From UBA668 sp041918155 (GTDB lineage: Bacteria; Actinomycetota; Acidimicrobiia; Acidimicrobiales; Ilumatobacteraceae), in the NCBI GenBank assembly GCA_041918155.1, contig JAYRWH010000090.1, positions 1-64,000 of the forward strand: a stretch of 64,000 nt of DNA, given 5' to 3'. The notes beneath the pieces were generated by a model. That model was not told the origin of the DNA, ran no database searches, and saw only the letters and a program-made list of their open reading frames with translations. Below, piece after piece: positions 51,014 to 60,323 of the stretch (its first letter is position 1; every line of letters starts with the position of its first letter). Made by a program: the position numbers and the translations under genes.

Positions 51014-51397
51014 TCAGACAGCGATGACGGGCACGAGGCCCTCGGCCGCCCGTGCGAGGCGCAGGTCGGTGGTGACCAACGTCGCGCCGAGGTCGGCAGC
51101 GAGGGCGACGTAGGTGGCGTCATACGGGGTCATGTTGTGCCGCCACGCCCAGATGCGCTCTGTGTACGGCCAGGAGTGCAAGTACTCGATCGGCACATTC
51201 ACGAGGCTGTGTACGGACTCGCCTGCCTCGGCCTCGGTGAGCCAACCGTCGCGGGCGAGCCGTCGCAGCGTCTGGAGTACTTCCGACACCAAGAGGTCGG
51301 GCGCGAACAGGTCGTCGTCGAGTGACAACGCCAACACGGGTGCCTTCGGATTGCCGATCAACACGTCGACCATCGCCGAAGCGTCGACCACCTTCAT
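51014..51397 (-). CDS. vapC: PIN-domain toxin VapC
   Basis: The 127-residue protein has the PIN-domain acidic residues: D5 (MKVVDASAMV), E/D in LLVSEVLQTLRR, D in NMTPYDATYVALAADLG and D in LVTTDLRLARA. VapC toxins are ribonucleases that cut tRNA or rRNA. The ATG at 51397 overlaps the antitoxin stop (ATGA); the frame extends further but only into the antitoxin. It is the downstream gene of a vapBC pair. Confidence 0.92.
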   Translation of the reverse strand: MKVVDASAMVDVLIGNPKAPVLALSLDDDLFAPDLLVSEVLQTLRRLARDGWLTEAEAGESVHSLVNVPIEYLHSWPYTERIWAWRHNMTPYDATYVALAADLGATLVTTDLRLARAAEGLVPVIAV

Positions 51398-51624
51398 CGC
51401 CGGTCTCGCCCCTCGTCGATGGCCGCGTAGATCTCTTCGCTCGGGATGTTGTGCTTCGGCAACTTGGCGATGTCGTCGAGCCACTGGCGGCGACGCGGCA
51501 CTCGGAGATCGCGGCGGATGAGTTCGAGTACATAGTCGCTGATGGTCGTGCCCTCGGCGGCGGCCCGGGCGCGCAGCCGTTCGTGCAACTCCTCGTCGAG
51601 GTTCTTCACCTGCACATTGCTCAT
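51394..51624 (-). CDS. vapB: Ribbon-helix-helix antitoxin VapB
   Basis: The 76-residue protein has an N-terminal FitA/Arc-like ribbon-helix-helix (MSNVQVKNLDEELHERLRARAAAEGTTISDYVL, quoted in halves: MSNVQVKNLDEELHERLR and ARAAAEGTTISDYVL), then a C-terminal tail KLPKHNIPSEEIYAAIDEGRD typical for binding the toxin. It would neutralise VapC and repress its own promoter in 51625-51807. Confidence 0.88.
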   Translation of the reverse strand: MSNVQVKNLDEELHERLRARAAAEGTTISDYVLELIRRDLRVPRRRQWLDDIAKLPKHNIPSEEIYAAIDEGRDRR

Positions 51625-51704
51625 GCGTTCATGATGGCATGCGCATCGCATGCTAACAACATGTTCATCTGGATCTTCAACGGGTGCGGTTCGTCCCGTG
51701 GTGT

Positions 51705-51761
51705 GGCACGAATCGCGCCCGTGGGGGCGGGGGCGGTCAGAAACGGCACAAATCGCGCCCG
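51705..51761. repeat. Two near-identical 17-base repeats upstream of the ABC-F gene
   Basis: GGCACGAATCGCGCCCG (51705-51721) and GGCACAAATCGCGCCCG (51745-51761) differ at one base and are 40 bp apart, in the spacer between vapB and the ABC-F gene. They could be sites for a regulator or for the VapB antitoxin. No other explanation was found. Confidence 0.4.
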
Positions 51762-51807
51762 ACCGGGAGGTGGACACGGCAGGATGGTCGGCCGTGAGCA
51801 GCATCCC

Positions 51808-53442
51808 ATGAGCAGCATCGTGGTGTCCGAGTTGGAGTACGCGCCCCCGGGGGCCGACTCGTTGTTCTTCGATGTCAGCTTCGGCGTCGCCCCTGGCGAA
51901 CACGCCGCCATCGTCGGTGCCAACGGGGTGGGCAAGAGCACGATCCTGCGCATCCTCTCCGGCGAGATCGATGCCGACGAGGGCGAGTTCGCGCTCGGCG
52001 GCACGATGTTGCGCATGACCCAGGACGTGGGCATGAGCCGCCCCGACGACACGCTGCGGGAGATGCTCATCGAGGTCGCGCCCACCGCGCTGCGCGAAGC
52101 GGGCCGCGCGCTCGTCGCCGCGGAGAAGGCGATGTACGCCGGCGAGTCGGACGGGATGGACTACGCGGAGACGCTCACCCACTGGGGGGACCTTGGCGGC
52201 TACGAGCTGGAATCGCAGTGGGCCGCGGCGGCCAAGCGCAGCGTGAAGACGAACGTCGATGACTTCCACACCCGCCTCGTCGGCGAACTGTCCGGCGGTG
52301 AGCGCAAGCGGCTCGTGCTCGACCTGCTGTTGACCTCCGGCGCGGACATCCTCCTGCTCGACGAGCCGGACAACTACCTCGACATCCCCACCCGCGTGTG
52401 GCTGGAAGAACAGATCAAGGTGTGCAAGAGCACGATCCTGATGGTCAGTCACGACCGCACCCTGCTCGAGCGGGTGGCGACCAAGATCGTCGTGATCGAG
52501 GGCGCCGGCTGCTGGGTGCATGGTGGTTCGTACGCCACGTTCCCCGACGCGCGGGCGCGCCGCCAGGAATTGCTCGGCGACGCGCTGAAGCGCTGGACCG
52601 ACGAAGAGCGGCGCCTGTTCCAGCACATGAAGATCATGAAGCAGCGCGCTGCGCAGAACTTCAAGAACGCGACGAAGGCCAACGCGGCCGAGACGCGGTG
52701 GGAGAAGTTCGTCGCCATCGGCCCGCCGCCCCCGCCCGTGCCCGACCAGAACATCTATGTCAACCTGCGCGGCGCCGACAGCGCGCGGCGGGTGCTGATC
52801 CTCAACTCGGTGTCCGTCAACGACCTGTTCCTGCCGTTCAGCGACGAGGTGCACTTCGGGGAGCGGGTGGGCCTGATCGGCCCGAACGGCACCGGCAAGA
52901 GCCACCTCATGCGCGCGCTCGCCGGCACCCAGCAGCCAACGGAGGGCACGGTGGGCTTCGGCCCGCGCACGAGCATCGGCACGTTCACCCAGATCAACGA
53001 CCGCCCCGACTTCCTCGGCCGGCAGTGCTTCGACATCGTGCGCGACCGGGTGTTCGACGACGAGAAGTCGATGAAGTCGCTCGCCCGCTATGGTCTCGCG
53101 AACAACGCGAAGCAACAGTTCGAGACCCTGTCCGGCGGGCAGAAGGCGCGCCTGGAGATCCTGTGTCTCGAACTGGAGGGCCACAACGTGTTGCTGCTCG
53201 ACGAGCCGACGGACAACCTCGACATCGAGTCGTCCGAGGCGCTGGAGCGTGCGCTCGACGGCTTTCAGGGCACCGTGGTCGCGGTCAGCCATGATCGTAC
53301 GTTCCTCGCCAAGCTCGACCGTTTCCTGATGATCAACGACGACGGCGACGTGTACTCACTGCCCGACTACGACCTCGCGATGACCGCGCTCGCCGCGCCG
53401 GCGAACGTCGGCAAGCTGAGATTGGCGAAGTCACTCACCTGA
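51808..53442 (+). CDS. ABC-F family ATPase
   Basis: The 544-residue protein has two ABC domains and no membrane segment. First domain: Walker A GANGVGKST (37-45), signature LSGGERKRL, Walker B LLLLDEPDNYLD. Then an inter-domain linker of charged helices (WTDEERRLFQHMKIMKQRA) and the second domain with GPNGTGKSH, LSGGQKARL and LLLDEPTDNLD. ABC-F proteins act on the ribosome, in translation control or antibiotic protection; the subgroup is unclear. A His replaces the Thr after the second Walker A lysine-serine. Confidence 0.93.
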   Translation: MSSIVVSELEYAPPGADSLFFDVSFGVAPGEHAAIVGANGVGKSTILRILSGEIDADEGEFALGGTMLRMTQDVGMSRPDDTLREMLIEVAPTALREAGRALVAAEKAMYAGESDGMDYAETLTHWGDLGGYELESQWAAAAKRSVKTNVDDFHTRLVGELSGGERKRLVLDLLLTSGADILLLDEPDNYLDIPTRVWLEEQIKVCKSTILMVSHDRTLLERVATKIVVIEGAGCWVHGGSYATFPDARARRQELLGDALKRWTDEERRLFQHMKIMKQRAAQNFKNATKANAAETRWEKFVAIGPPPPPVPDQNIYVNLRGADSARRVLILNSVSVNDLFLPFSDEVHFGERVGLIGPNGTGKSHLMRALAGTQQPTEGTVGFGPRTSIGTFTQINDRPDFLGRQCFDIVRDRVFDDEKSMKSLARYGLANNAKQQFETLSGGQKARLEILCLELEGHNVLLLDEPTDNLDIESSEALERALDGFQGTVVAVSHDRTFLAKLDRFLMINDDGDVYSLPDYDLAMTALAAPANVGKLRLAKSLT

Positions 53443-53461
53443 GTGTGGCAATCTGACCGGC

Positions 53462-55213
53462 GTGCTCGGGGGAACACACTGGATCGTTGAGGGTCGCGTC
53501 GATCCACGCTGGCCCGTCTACACGCGCGGCAACATTGGTGAGGTCTTCCCGGAGGTGCTCACTCCGCTCAGCTACGAGCTCGGCGTGAAGCCCGCCGAGG
53601 CCGGCTGGCGCGAGGCGTACACGATGCTCGGGGTGCACGATCGGCGCGACTTCGCGACTGACGAGCCGACGATCATCGGCCTGTTCGGCGGGTACGGGTA
53701 CCTCAACCTGTCGTACCTTCGTATCCTCGGGGTGCGGGCCCCGGGCTCGTCGGCGCAGGCCATCGACGTGTCGCTGTTCGGCGAGGGCGACCCGCCCGCG
53801 TACACCCCGCGCAAGGGCGACAAGCGCCCGCTCAACACGGTGAAGATCCTGCGCACCGTGCTGAAGGCACTCGGCCAGAAGGAGCTGCCGTGGCCAGTGG
53901 CCGACAGTCGCGAGGTGGTGGCCGCGTGGGAGGCCCGCGAGCCCGATCTCGCGACGGCCACGGACGACGAGCTGCACGCGTTCCTGCGCGCCTACCCGCC
54001 CGTGATCCGCCAGGCGTTCCGCAACCACATGGTCTCTAGCGGTGTGAGTGCGATCGTGTCGGGCGTACTGTCCGACGCGGCGATCGCCGCCGGCGATCCC
54101 GGGTTGGTCGTGAAACTGCTCGGTGCGGTCGACGGGGTCGTGTCGGCGCAGTACGCGGCGCACCTCTGGACCGTGGCCGAACTCGTGCACGCTGAGCCGG
54201 AGCTGATGGCTGAGTTCGACTGCGGCGTCCACGGTCTCGGTGAGCGGCTGGCCGCGATGGCGGTCGCCGAGCCGCTACTGGCCGAGTTCCAGCGGTTCAT
54301 CGACACCCACGGCCACCGTGGGCCCAACGACTGGGAACTGTCGTCGCGGACGTGGGAGAACACTCCCGAGCTGGCCTGGGCTGCTGTCGACGTGATGCGC
54401 CGCTCGGCGCGCGACCTGTCGCACCACGAGCACCTGGCGGCGACCGTGCGCGAGCGCGACGAAGCAACGCATGCGGTGCGGCCGCACCTGAGGCGCCTCG
54501 ATCGGCTGACCTTCGACAAGGCGCTGGTGGCCGCGCCGTGGTGGGCGCGATCGCGCGAGGCGACGCGCGACCTCGCCATACGCGCGCACAACCCGACGCG
54601 TCGGGTGTTCTTCGAGATGGCCCGCCGAGCCGCGGAGCGCGGTGGCTGGGCCGAGCTGCGCGACGTGGCGATGTTGCACCCGATCACCGAGTTGCCGGGC
54701 TATGTGGCCGACCCATCTGCGTACTACGCGATGATCGGCGAGCGGGTCGCGTTGCGCGACCGCTTCGCCGCGGTGCCGCCGCCGTTCTTCATCACCAGCG
54801 ACGCGGAGATCCCGTCCATCGAGCAACTCGAGGGGCTCGGCCATGCCGCTGCGCCCGCGGTGGCCACGGCCGGCGCGGTGCTGCACGGGTCGGCCGGTGC
54901 ACCCGGCATCGCTCGTGGTCGGGCCCGGGTGGTGCACGACCCGGCCGATCCCGAGGGGCTGGAGCCCGACGAGATCCTGATCGCGCCACACACCGATCCG
55001 GCCTGGACGCCCCTGTTCCTGCCGGCCGCTGCCGTCGTGGTGAACGTGGGCGCGCTGATGAGCCACGCCGTCATCGTCAGCCGCGAGCTCGGCATCCCGT
55101 GCGTGGTCGCCGTGGGTGAGGCGACCGAGCGAATCGCCAACGGCACGATGATCGAGGTCGACGGCACCGCTGGCACGGTCACCGTGCTCTCCTCATCGAC
55201 GTCACCGACGTGA
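53462..55213 (+). CDS. PEP-utilising mobile-domain protein (rifampin-phosphotransferase-like, no ATP-grasp)
   Basis: The 583-residue protein ends in a phosphohistidine-swivelling domain with the catalytic His region GALMSHAVIVSRELGIPCVV (H535). The first 480 residues resemble the long helical central part of rifampin phosphotransferase and PEP-synthase-like proteins (FGGYGYLNLSYLRILGVR, THGHRGPNDWELSS) but no ATP-grasp domain is seen. Such stand-alone proteins may pair with a separate ATP-grasp protein. The substrate is unknown. The stop overlaps the following esterase remnant. Confidence 0.82.
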   Translation: MLGGTHWIVEGRVDPRWPVYTRGNIGEVFPEVLTPLSYELGVKPAEAGWREAYTMLGVHDRRDFATDEPTIIGLFGGYGYLNLSYLRILGVRAPGSSAQAIDVSLFGEGDPPAYTPRKGDKRPLNTVKILRTVLKALGQKELPWPVADSREVVAAWEAREPDLATATDDELHAFLRAYPPVIRQAFRNHMVSSGVSAIVSGVLSDAAIAAGDPGLVVKLLGAVDGVVSAQYAAHLWTVAELVHAEPELMAEFDCGVHGLGERLAAMAVAEPLLAEFQRFIDTHGHRGPNDWELSSRTWENTPELAWAAVDVMRRSARDLSHHEHLAATVRERDEATHAVRPHLRRLDRLTFDKALVAAPWWARSREATRDLAIRAHNPTRRVFFEMARRAAERGGWAELRDVAMLHPITELPGYVADPSAYYAMIGERVALRDRFAAVPPPFFITSDAEIPSIEQLEGLGHAAAPAVATAGAVLHGSAGAPGIARGRARVVHDPADPEGLEPDEILIAPHTDPAWTPLFLPAAAVVVNVGALMSHAVIVSRELGIPCVVAVGEATERIANGTMIEVDGTAGTVTVLSSSTSPT

Positions 55214-55706
55214 GTGGTGGGACCACTCCCGCGACCGGCTACACGGTCGGCGCGCACCTCACCACGACTGACGGGAGGGTGCGGACGTATCACCTCTACG
55301 TGCCGCGTGATCTGCCCGACGAGCCGGTGCCGCTGCTCATCGCGCTGCACGGCGGGGTGGGTCCCAACGATGCGCTGCGCACCTGGAACGGCTGGCCTGC
55401 GAGCTGTCGGATCGCATCGTCGCCGTCGGTCTGCAGGCAGGCAGCCTCGGCATCGACGAGTGCCGGCCCAGTCATCCGGTGTCGCTGCTGCACATCCACG
55501 GCAATGCCGACACGAACCACCCGATCGACGGAGGGCGCGGCACGACGGGCATCTCCGGAGTCGACTTCCAATCGGCGCGCACGTCGATGAGCGACTACGC
55601 CGCTGCAGATGGCTGCCCGGTTGCCGCGCTGGTGGCCGCCGATGACACAAACCCCGACCAGACCGTTTCCACTTGGTCGCCGTGCGGTGACCCGCGTCGC
55701 GGCTGA
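55210..55706 (+). pseudogene. Decayed LpqC/PHB-depolymerase-type esterase
   Basis: The first frame encodes the start of an esterase (RVRTYHLYVPRDLPDEPVP, LLIALHGGVGPN). At about 55388-55392 it jumps in another frame to a later part of the family (LACELSDRIVAVGLQAGSL, HPVSLLHIHGNADTNHPIDGG, and ends with VSTWSPCGD near 55706). The missing middle, about 80-90 residues, contains the GxSxG nucleophile, and the C-terminal His region is also lost. It is therefore a deletion and frameshift pseudogene. The 4-base overlap with the upstream gene suggests it was once in its operon. Confidence 0.85.
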
Positions 55707-55788
55707 GGAGGCCTCCGCTGGAAATCGGGCTGAGGCGCGCGTACTAATGTGCCGGGCAAGGGGAGTTTCCGAAAGGAGACCGGGCGCG

Positions 55789-56199
55789 ATGACGGCGCAC
55801 ATATTTGGTGTCGACACGAGCACGCTCACCGTCGCCGCGCCCCTGGTCATCGTCGGCGCAGTGGCCGCATCGTTGGGCCTCCGCGCGCTCAGGTCGCGGT
55901 CGGTGCGGTCGCTGGCCGCTCACTGGCCCTTGACCCGCGGCACCGTGCTGAGCGCGACCGTACAGGTGAGCCACCAGGGCGCATCACGCCACGAGTCCCC
56001 GCTCGTGCTCTACACGTACCAGGTGAACGGCCAGGTGTTTCAAGGGCGCCAGGTTCGCGCCGGTGACGAGTTCGGGCGGGTGCGCGTCAACGGCGCGGCG
56101 AGCAGCGCGTCCACGACCGTCGCGCGCTATCCCGCCGGGTCGTGCGTCGAGGTGTTCTACGACCCGGCGAACCCCGCGAACTCCGCGTTGGAGCGCTGA
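55789..56199 (+). CDS. DUF3592-like membrane protein
   Basis: The 136-residue protein has a membrane helix near the start (TVAAPLVIVGAVAASLGLRAL) followed by a soluble beta-rich domain: HWPLTRGTVLSATVQ, LVLYTYQVNGQVFQGRQV and RYPAGSCVEVFYDPANPANSALER, a pattern of DUF3592 proteins. AAAGGAG lies upstream of the ATG. Function is unknown. Confidence 0.85.
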   Translation: MTAHIFGVDTSTLTVAAPLVIVGAVAASLGLRALRSRSVRSLAAHWPLTRGTVLSATVQVSHQGASRHESPLVLYTYQVNGQVFQGRQVRAGDEFGRVRVNGAASSASTTVARYPAGSCVEVFYDPANPANSALER

Positions 56200-56264
56200 T
56201 GGCTTCGACAAACCTTGGATGAACTCTCACCGCGCTCTCACCGTTCTGGCCGGGGCTCACGCGT

Positions 56265-56780
56265 ATGGTGCCGCACATGGAACTTGAAAGACTCTTCGGT
56301 CTTCCCGCGCACCCACTGCTCGTCCACCTGCCGGTGGTGCTCATCCCACTCGCCGGCCTGATCGCGATCGTGTTCGCGTTCAAACCGGCCTGGCTCGATC
56401 GCTTCGGGTGGTGGCTCGTCGGCCTCACCGGTGTGGGCATGATCGGGGCCATCCTGGCCGCCGGGAGTGGCGAGGGACTCGAGACACTGCAGGGCGAGGC
56501 GGAAACCGCCGCGCGTGAAGATCACTTCGAGCTCGGCGAACTCGCACGGACACTCTCGATCGTGTTCTTCATCGTCGTGCTGGCCGTCGTCGCGCTGCGT
56601 TGGTACTCCAAGAAGAAGGCGGCCAATGGTGGCGTGTGGGGCTTCGCCGGCTCGAAGCTCGGTGCGATCGTCGCCGCCGTCGTGTTGGTCGTCAGCGCCG
56701 GCGCGGCCACCTGGACGATGGCGCAGGCCGGTCACCAAGGAGCCAAGTTGGCCTGGTGTGAAGAGACGCACAACTGCTGA
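56265..56780 (+). CDS. DUF2231-like membrane protein
   Basis: The 171-residue protein has four membrane helices and the DUF2231 mark FGLPAHPLLVHLPVVLIPLAG (quoted in part: LPAHPLLVHLPVVLIP), in which the His residues could bind a metal or heme. Other helices include GWWLVGLTGVGMIGAILAAG and LSIVFFIVVLAVVALRW. An ATG at 56277 (MELERLFG) is an alternative start. Function is unknown. Confidence 0.85.
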   Translation: MVPHMELERLFGLPAHPLLVHLPVVLIPLAGLIAIVFAFKPAWLDRFGWWLVGLTGVGMIGAILAAGSGEGLETLQGEAETAAREDHFELGELARTLSIVFFIVVLAVVALRWYSKKKAANGGVWGFAGSKLGAIVAAVVLVVSAGAATWTMAQAGHQGAKLAWCEETHNC

Positions 56781-56805
56781 GCGAGCCGCCCTCGAACACC
56801 GTTCG

Positions 56806-56847
56806 TGTCACACAGCGGCCACGGGCGCCCGTGGTCAGTGTGTGACA
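56806..56847. terminator. Nested hairpin between convergent genes
   Basis: TGTCACACA (56806-56814) pairs perfectly with TGTGTGACA (56839-56847); inside, CCACGGGC and GCCCGTGG form a further perfect palindrome. The structure lies between the DUF2231 gene and the convergent ferredoxin oxidoreductase gene and includes the latter's last codons. It is probably a bidirectional terminator. GTGTGACACGAACGG near it is shared with the 32739-32805 hairpin. Confidence 0.72.
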
Positions 56848-59800
56848 TGAACCGAGGTGAAGGCCGTGGTACGGGCGGCGAGTTCCTGGCGGAACGCTGC
56901 CGCGCGTTCGAGCTTGAGGTGCTCGTAACCGCGCACCTTGTCGGGCAGGGTGGCGATGGCCACCACCTCGGCCAGGTTCTCCGCGGTGACATGGGGCAGG
57001 AGCGCGTCGATCGCAGCGATGTACTCGGGCACCATCGCCCGCTCGACGCGGCGCACCGTGGCCCAGCCGAACACGTCGAAGGGCGTGCCGCGCAGGTGAC
57101 GTAGCGCCCGCAGGGTGGCGAACGCGGGGCGCGACCAGCGGCCGAAGTCGATCTTGCGCTTCCAGCCGACGGCGCGGAGCATCGGCGGGTGCAGCACCCA
57201 GGTGACCTTCGCCGTACGGCCACCGACGGCCTGCGCCTGCGCGCGCGTGGCGGGCAGCAGCAGCAGGCGGGCGACCTCGTACTCATCCTTGTAGGCCATC
57301 AGCTTGTGCAGGTGGCGGGCGACGGCCTCGGTGAGCTCGTCGTGGCCGAGGGCGGCGACGCGCTCGATCACCGCGTCGAAGCGCTTGGCGTAGCGCTCCG
57401 ACTGGTAGCCGACGAGATCTGCGTGCAGGCGGTCGCGCAGCGGTTCCTCGTCGTCGGCGGCGCCGGCCGCCGGGAACCCGGCCTCTGCCTCCACGACCGC
57501 GGGATCAGCAGCCCACGCGCGGCCCCACGTGAACGCGGCCAGGTTCTTCTTCACCGCGGTGCCGTTGAGGTCGATGACGCGCTCCACGACTTCGGGGGCG
57601 AGCGGCACGAGCCCCTGTTGCACGGCGACGCCGAGCATGAACACGTTCACCGTGCTGTCGTCGCCGAGGATCGCCTTGACGATGCGATGAGCATCGACGC
57701 GGCTGATGTTCGCGGCCGTGCGGCCGAGCCGGTCGGTGACCTCGGCGGTGGGGTAGGGCCGCTCGGGGTGGGTGACCATGCCGCCGGTGGGCACGGCTGC
57801 GGTGTTGACGATGGCCTTCGTGTACCCAGCCGACAAAGTGGTGATCGTGGCATCGGCGCTGCCGACGAGCTGGTCGAAGGCGAGCAGCACGTCGACCGCG
57901 CCGGTCTTGGCCTTGTTCGACGGAACGGGCTCGTCGCGCGACAGGCGCAGGTCGCTGACGACGGGCCCGGCCTTCTGCGACAACCCGGTCTGGTCGAGGC
58001 CGCGCACATGGAAGCCGGCGAGCATGGCTGCTGTGCCGATGATCTGCGAGGCGGTGACCACACCGGTGCCACCGATGCCCGCCATGCGGATCGTGAGGTC
58101 GGCGGTCGATCCGGAGGCGGCCGGAGAAGGTGCCGGGACTGTAGGGAGGGTGCGGTCCGCCGCCGACCCCCGCCGAGGTGTTACCGCGGGGCTCACCGCG
58201 ACCTTCATGAACGCAGGGCAATCGCCCTCGACGCACGTGAAGTCGAGGTTGCACGAGTCCTGGTCGATGCGCGTCTTGCGGCCGAAGGGCGTGTCGACCG
58301 GCTGCACCGACAGGCAGTTGCTCTTGTCGGCGCAGTCGCCGCACCCTTCGCACACGCGCTCGTTGATCACGACCCGGAACGGCGGCGTCTCGATCTTGCC
58401 GCGCTTGCGGTCGCGACGCTTCTCGGCCGCGCACCGCTGATCGTGGATGAGCACGGTGCAACCGCGCTCCCACGACAGCTCCTCCTGGGCCTCCTGCAGG
58501 CGGGTGCGGCCCCACACCTTCACGCCCGACGGCACGTCCACCATGCGGTAGCGGTGCAGCTCGTCGGTCGTGATGATGATCCGCTGCACCCCTTGGGCGA
58601 GCAGCACCTTGCAGAGGTCGAGTACAGAGAGCTGGCCGAAGGGCAGTTGGCCGCCGGTCATCGACACGGCGCCGTTGTAGAGGATCTTGTAGGTGATGTT
58701 GACACCGTTCGCGATCGCCCCGCGGATGGCAGTCATCCCGCTGTGGAACAGGGTGCCGTCGCCCAGGTTCTGCACCAGGTGCTCGTCGTCCACGAACGGC
58801 GCCATCCCGAACCACTGGGCGCCCTCGTTGCCCATCGAGGTGAGGCCCACGAGGTGTCCGTGGGCTCCGGGCTCGGCCATCATCACCAGGCTGTGGCAGC
58901 CGATGCCGGCACCCACGAGTGTGTCGGCCGGCGCCTTCGTGCTGCGGTTGTGCGGGCACCCGGAGCAGAAGTACGGGGTGCGATTGACGCTGAGCGGGAT
59001 GAGTTGGCGCGCCGCCGGCGGTTCGGGGGTCATGTGGTCGGCGAGGCGTTGTTGCAGGCGCTTGCGGAGGATGGGGGCGATCGTGTCCGCCTCCACCGCG
59101 CCGGTGAACGGGAACAGCGGCGAGTCGTCGGGCGCCCGCTTGCCGTACACGACGGGCGCGTTGGCCCGCCCGTAGAGCGCGTCCTTGACCGCCCATTCGA
59201 GGTTCTGTGCCTTCTCCTCGATCACCACGACTTCCTGCAGTCCCTCGGCGAACTCGCGGATCTGGCCGGGATCGATCGGGATCGGCATGTCGAGGTGGAA
59301 CAGGCGGATGCCCGCGGCACGCAGATCGTCGGTGGAGCGGAAGCCGAGCGTGCGCAGCGCCTCGAGGGTCTCGTGGAACGTGTACCCGGGCGAGACGATG
59401 CCGATCCAGTCGCTCGGGCCGCGCACCTCGATGCGGTTGAGCTGGTTGAGCACGCCGTACTCGCGCGCCAACTCCAGGCGCACCTCGTGGAACTCGCGCT
59501 CGAGCTCGCGGGTGCTGGGCGTGATGACGTTGCCGTTCGGTCGTGGCACCCACAGTCGGCCGTTGACCTCGACAGTGGGGATGATCGGGTTCATCCGCTC
59601 GGCATGCAGTTCCACCGAGCCGGTTCCATCGGCGACACCTTCCACGACCTTGATGCCCGGCCACACACCGCAGGCGCGTGACATCGCGATCGCGTGGCGG
59701 CCGAGGTCGATGGCCTCCTGCACGTCGCCGGGGTAGATGATCGGCATGTTGAGATCGACGAGCGTCGCCCCGCTGGAGGACGGCAGGGTGCTGCTCTTGG

Positions 59801-60257
59801 CGGTGGGGTCGTCGCCGACGATCGCCACCGCGCCGCCCATCGGTGAGGTACCGGCGAACACGGCGTGGCGCAGAGCGTCACTGGCGCGATCGAGGCCGGG
59901 GGCCTTGCCGTACCAGATGCCGATGATGCCGTCGTAGCGGCACGAGTCGAGGGTGACCGCCAGCTGCGAGCCCATCACAGCGGTGGCCGCGAGTTCTTCG
60001 TTCATGCCCGGCTGGAACACCATGTGCAGCCCGTCGGCCGCGGCCAGCTTTGCGGCTGCCTGCACATCGCGGTCGTACCCGGCCAGCGGGCTGCCCGGGT
60101 AGCCGCTGATGTACGCGGCGGTCACGAGGCCAGCGCGACGGTCGGCGCGCAACTGCTCGTACGGCAGCCGGGCCAAGGCCTGCGAGCCGCTGAGGAACGC
60201 CCTCCCCTCGTCGAGCCGGTACCGGTCGTTCAACTCGTAGGTGTCGATCAGCGCCAT
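56835..60257 (-). CDS. Fused indolepyruvate:ferredoxin oxidoreductase (IorA-IorB type)
   Basis: The 1140-residue enzyme combines both subunits and would oxidatively decarboxylate aryl-pyruvates to acyl-CoA with ferredoxin. It starts with the IorA pyrimidine-binding part (AAYISGYPGSPLAGYDRD), has a thiamine-diphosphate-binding part (FCSGCPHNRSTKAPAD, GDGTLFHSGMTAIRGA), an iron-sulphur segment near 632-646 (VCEGCGDCADKSNC) and the IorB part (IRMAGIGGTGVVTASQIIGTAA). The length is normal for fused actinobacterial members. Several internal Cys motifs appear intact. Confidence 0.9.
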   Translation of the reverse strand: MALIDTYELNDRYRLDEGRAFLSGSQALARLPYEQLRADRRAGLVTAAYISGYPGSPLAGYDRDVQAAAKLAAADGLHMVFQPGMNEELAATAVMGSQLAVTLDSCRYDGIIGIWYGKAPGLDRASDALRHAVFAGTSPMGGAVAIVGDDPTAKSSTLPSSSGATLVDLNMPIIYPGDVQEAIDLGRHAIAMSRACGVWPGIKVVEGVADGTGSVELHAERMNPIIPTVEVNGRLWVPRPNGNVITPSTRELEREFHEVRLELAREYGVLNQLNRIEVRGPSDWIGIVSPGYTFHETLEALRTLGFRSTDDLRAAGIRLFHLDMPIPIDPGQIREFAEGLQEVVVIEEKAQNLEWAVKDALYGRANAPVVYGKRAPDDSPLFPFTGAVEADTIAPILRKRLQQRLADHMTPEPPAARQLIPLSVNRTPYFCSGCPHNRSTKAPADTLVGAGIGCHSLVMMAEPGAHGHLVGLTSMGNEGAQWFGMAPFVDDEHLVQNLGDGTLFHSGMTAIRGAIANGVNITYKILYNGAVSMTGGQLPFGQLSVLDLCKVLLAQGVQRIIITTDELHRYRMVDVPSGVKVWGRTRLQEAQEELSWERGCTVLIHDQRCAAEKRRDRKRGKIETPPFRVVINERVCEGCGDCADKSNCLSVQPVDTPFGRKTRIDQDSCNLDFTCVEGDCPAFMKVAVSPAVTPRRGSAADRTLPTVPAPSPAASGSTADLTIRMAGIGGTGVVTASQIIGTAAMLAGFHVRGLDQTGLSQKAGPVVSDLRLSRDEPVPSNKAKTGAVDVLLAFDQLVGSADATITTLSAGYTKAIVNTAAVPTGGMVTHPERPYPTAEVTDRLGRTAANISRVDAHRIVKAILGDDSTVNVFMLGVAVQQGLVPLAPEVVERVIDLNGTAVKKNLAAFTWGRAWAADPAVVEAEAGFPAAGAADDEEPLRDRLHADLVGYQSERYAKRFDAVIERVAALGHDELTEAVARHLHKLMAYKDEYEVARLLLLPATRAQAQAVGGRTAKVTWVLHPPMLRAVGWKRKIDFGRWSRPAFATLRALRHLRGTPFDVFGWATVRRVERAMVPEYIAAIDALLPHVTAENLAEVVAIATLPDKVRGYEHLKLERAAAFRQELAARTTAFTSVHVTH

Positions 60258-60323
60258 GACTGCTCATGTTGCCATCTTCCGGAGCACCCCGGTCACCAGG
60301 CACAATGTCGACGTGGTGCCGTC

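Noticed and set aside
57189..59681. 830-codon plus-strand frame inside the ferredoxin oxidoreductase gene
   Set aside because: Antisense to a complete fused Ior enzyme; composition is that of a shadow frame.
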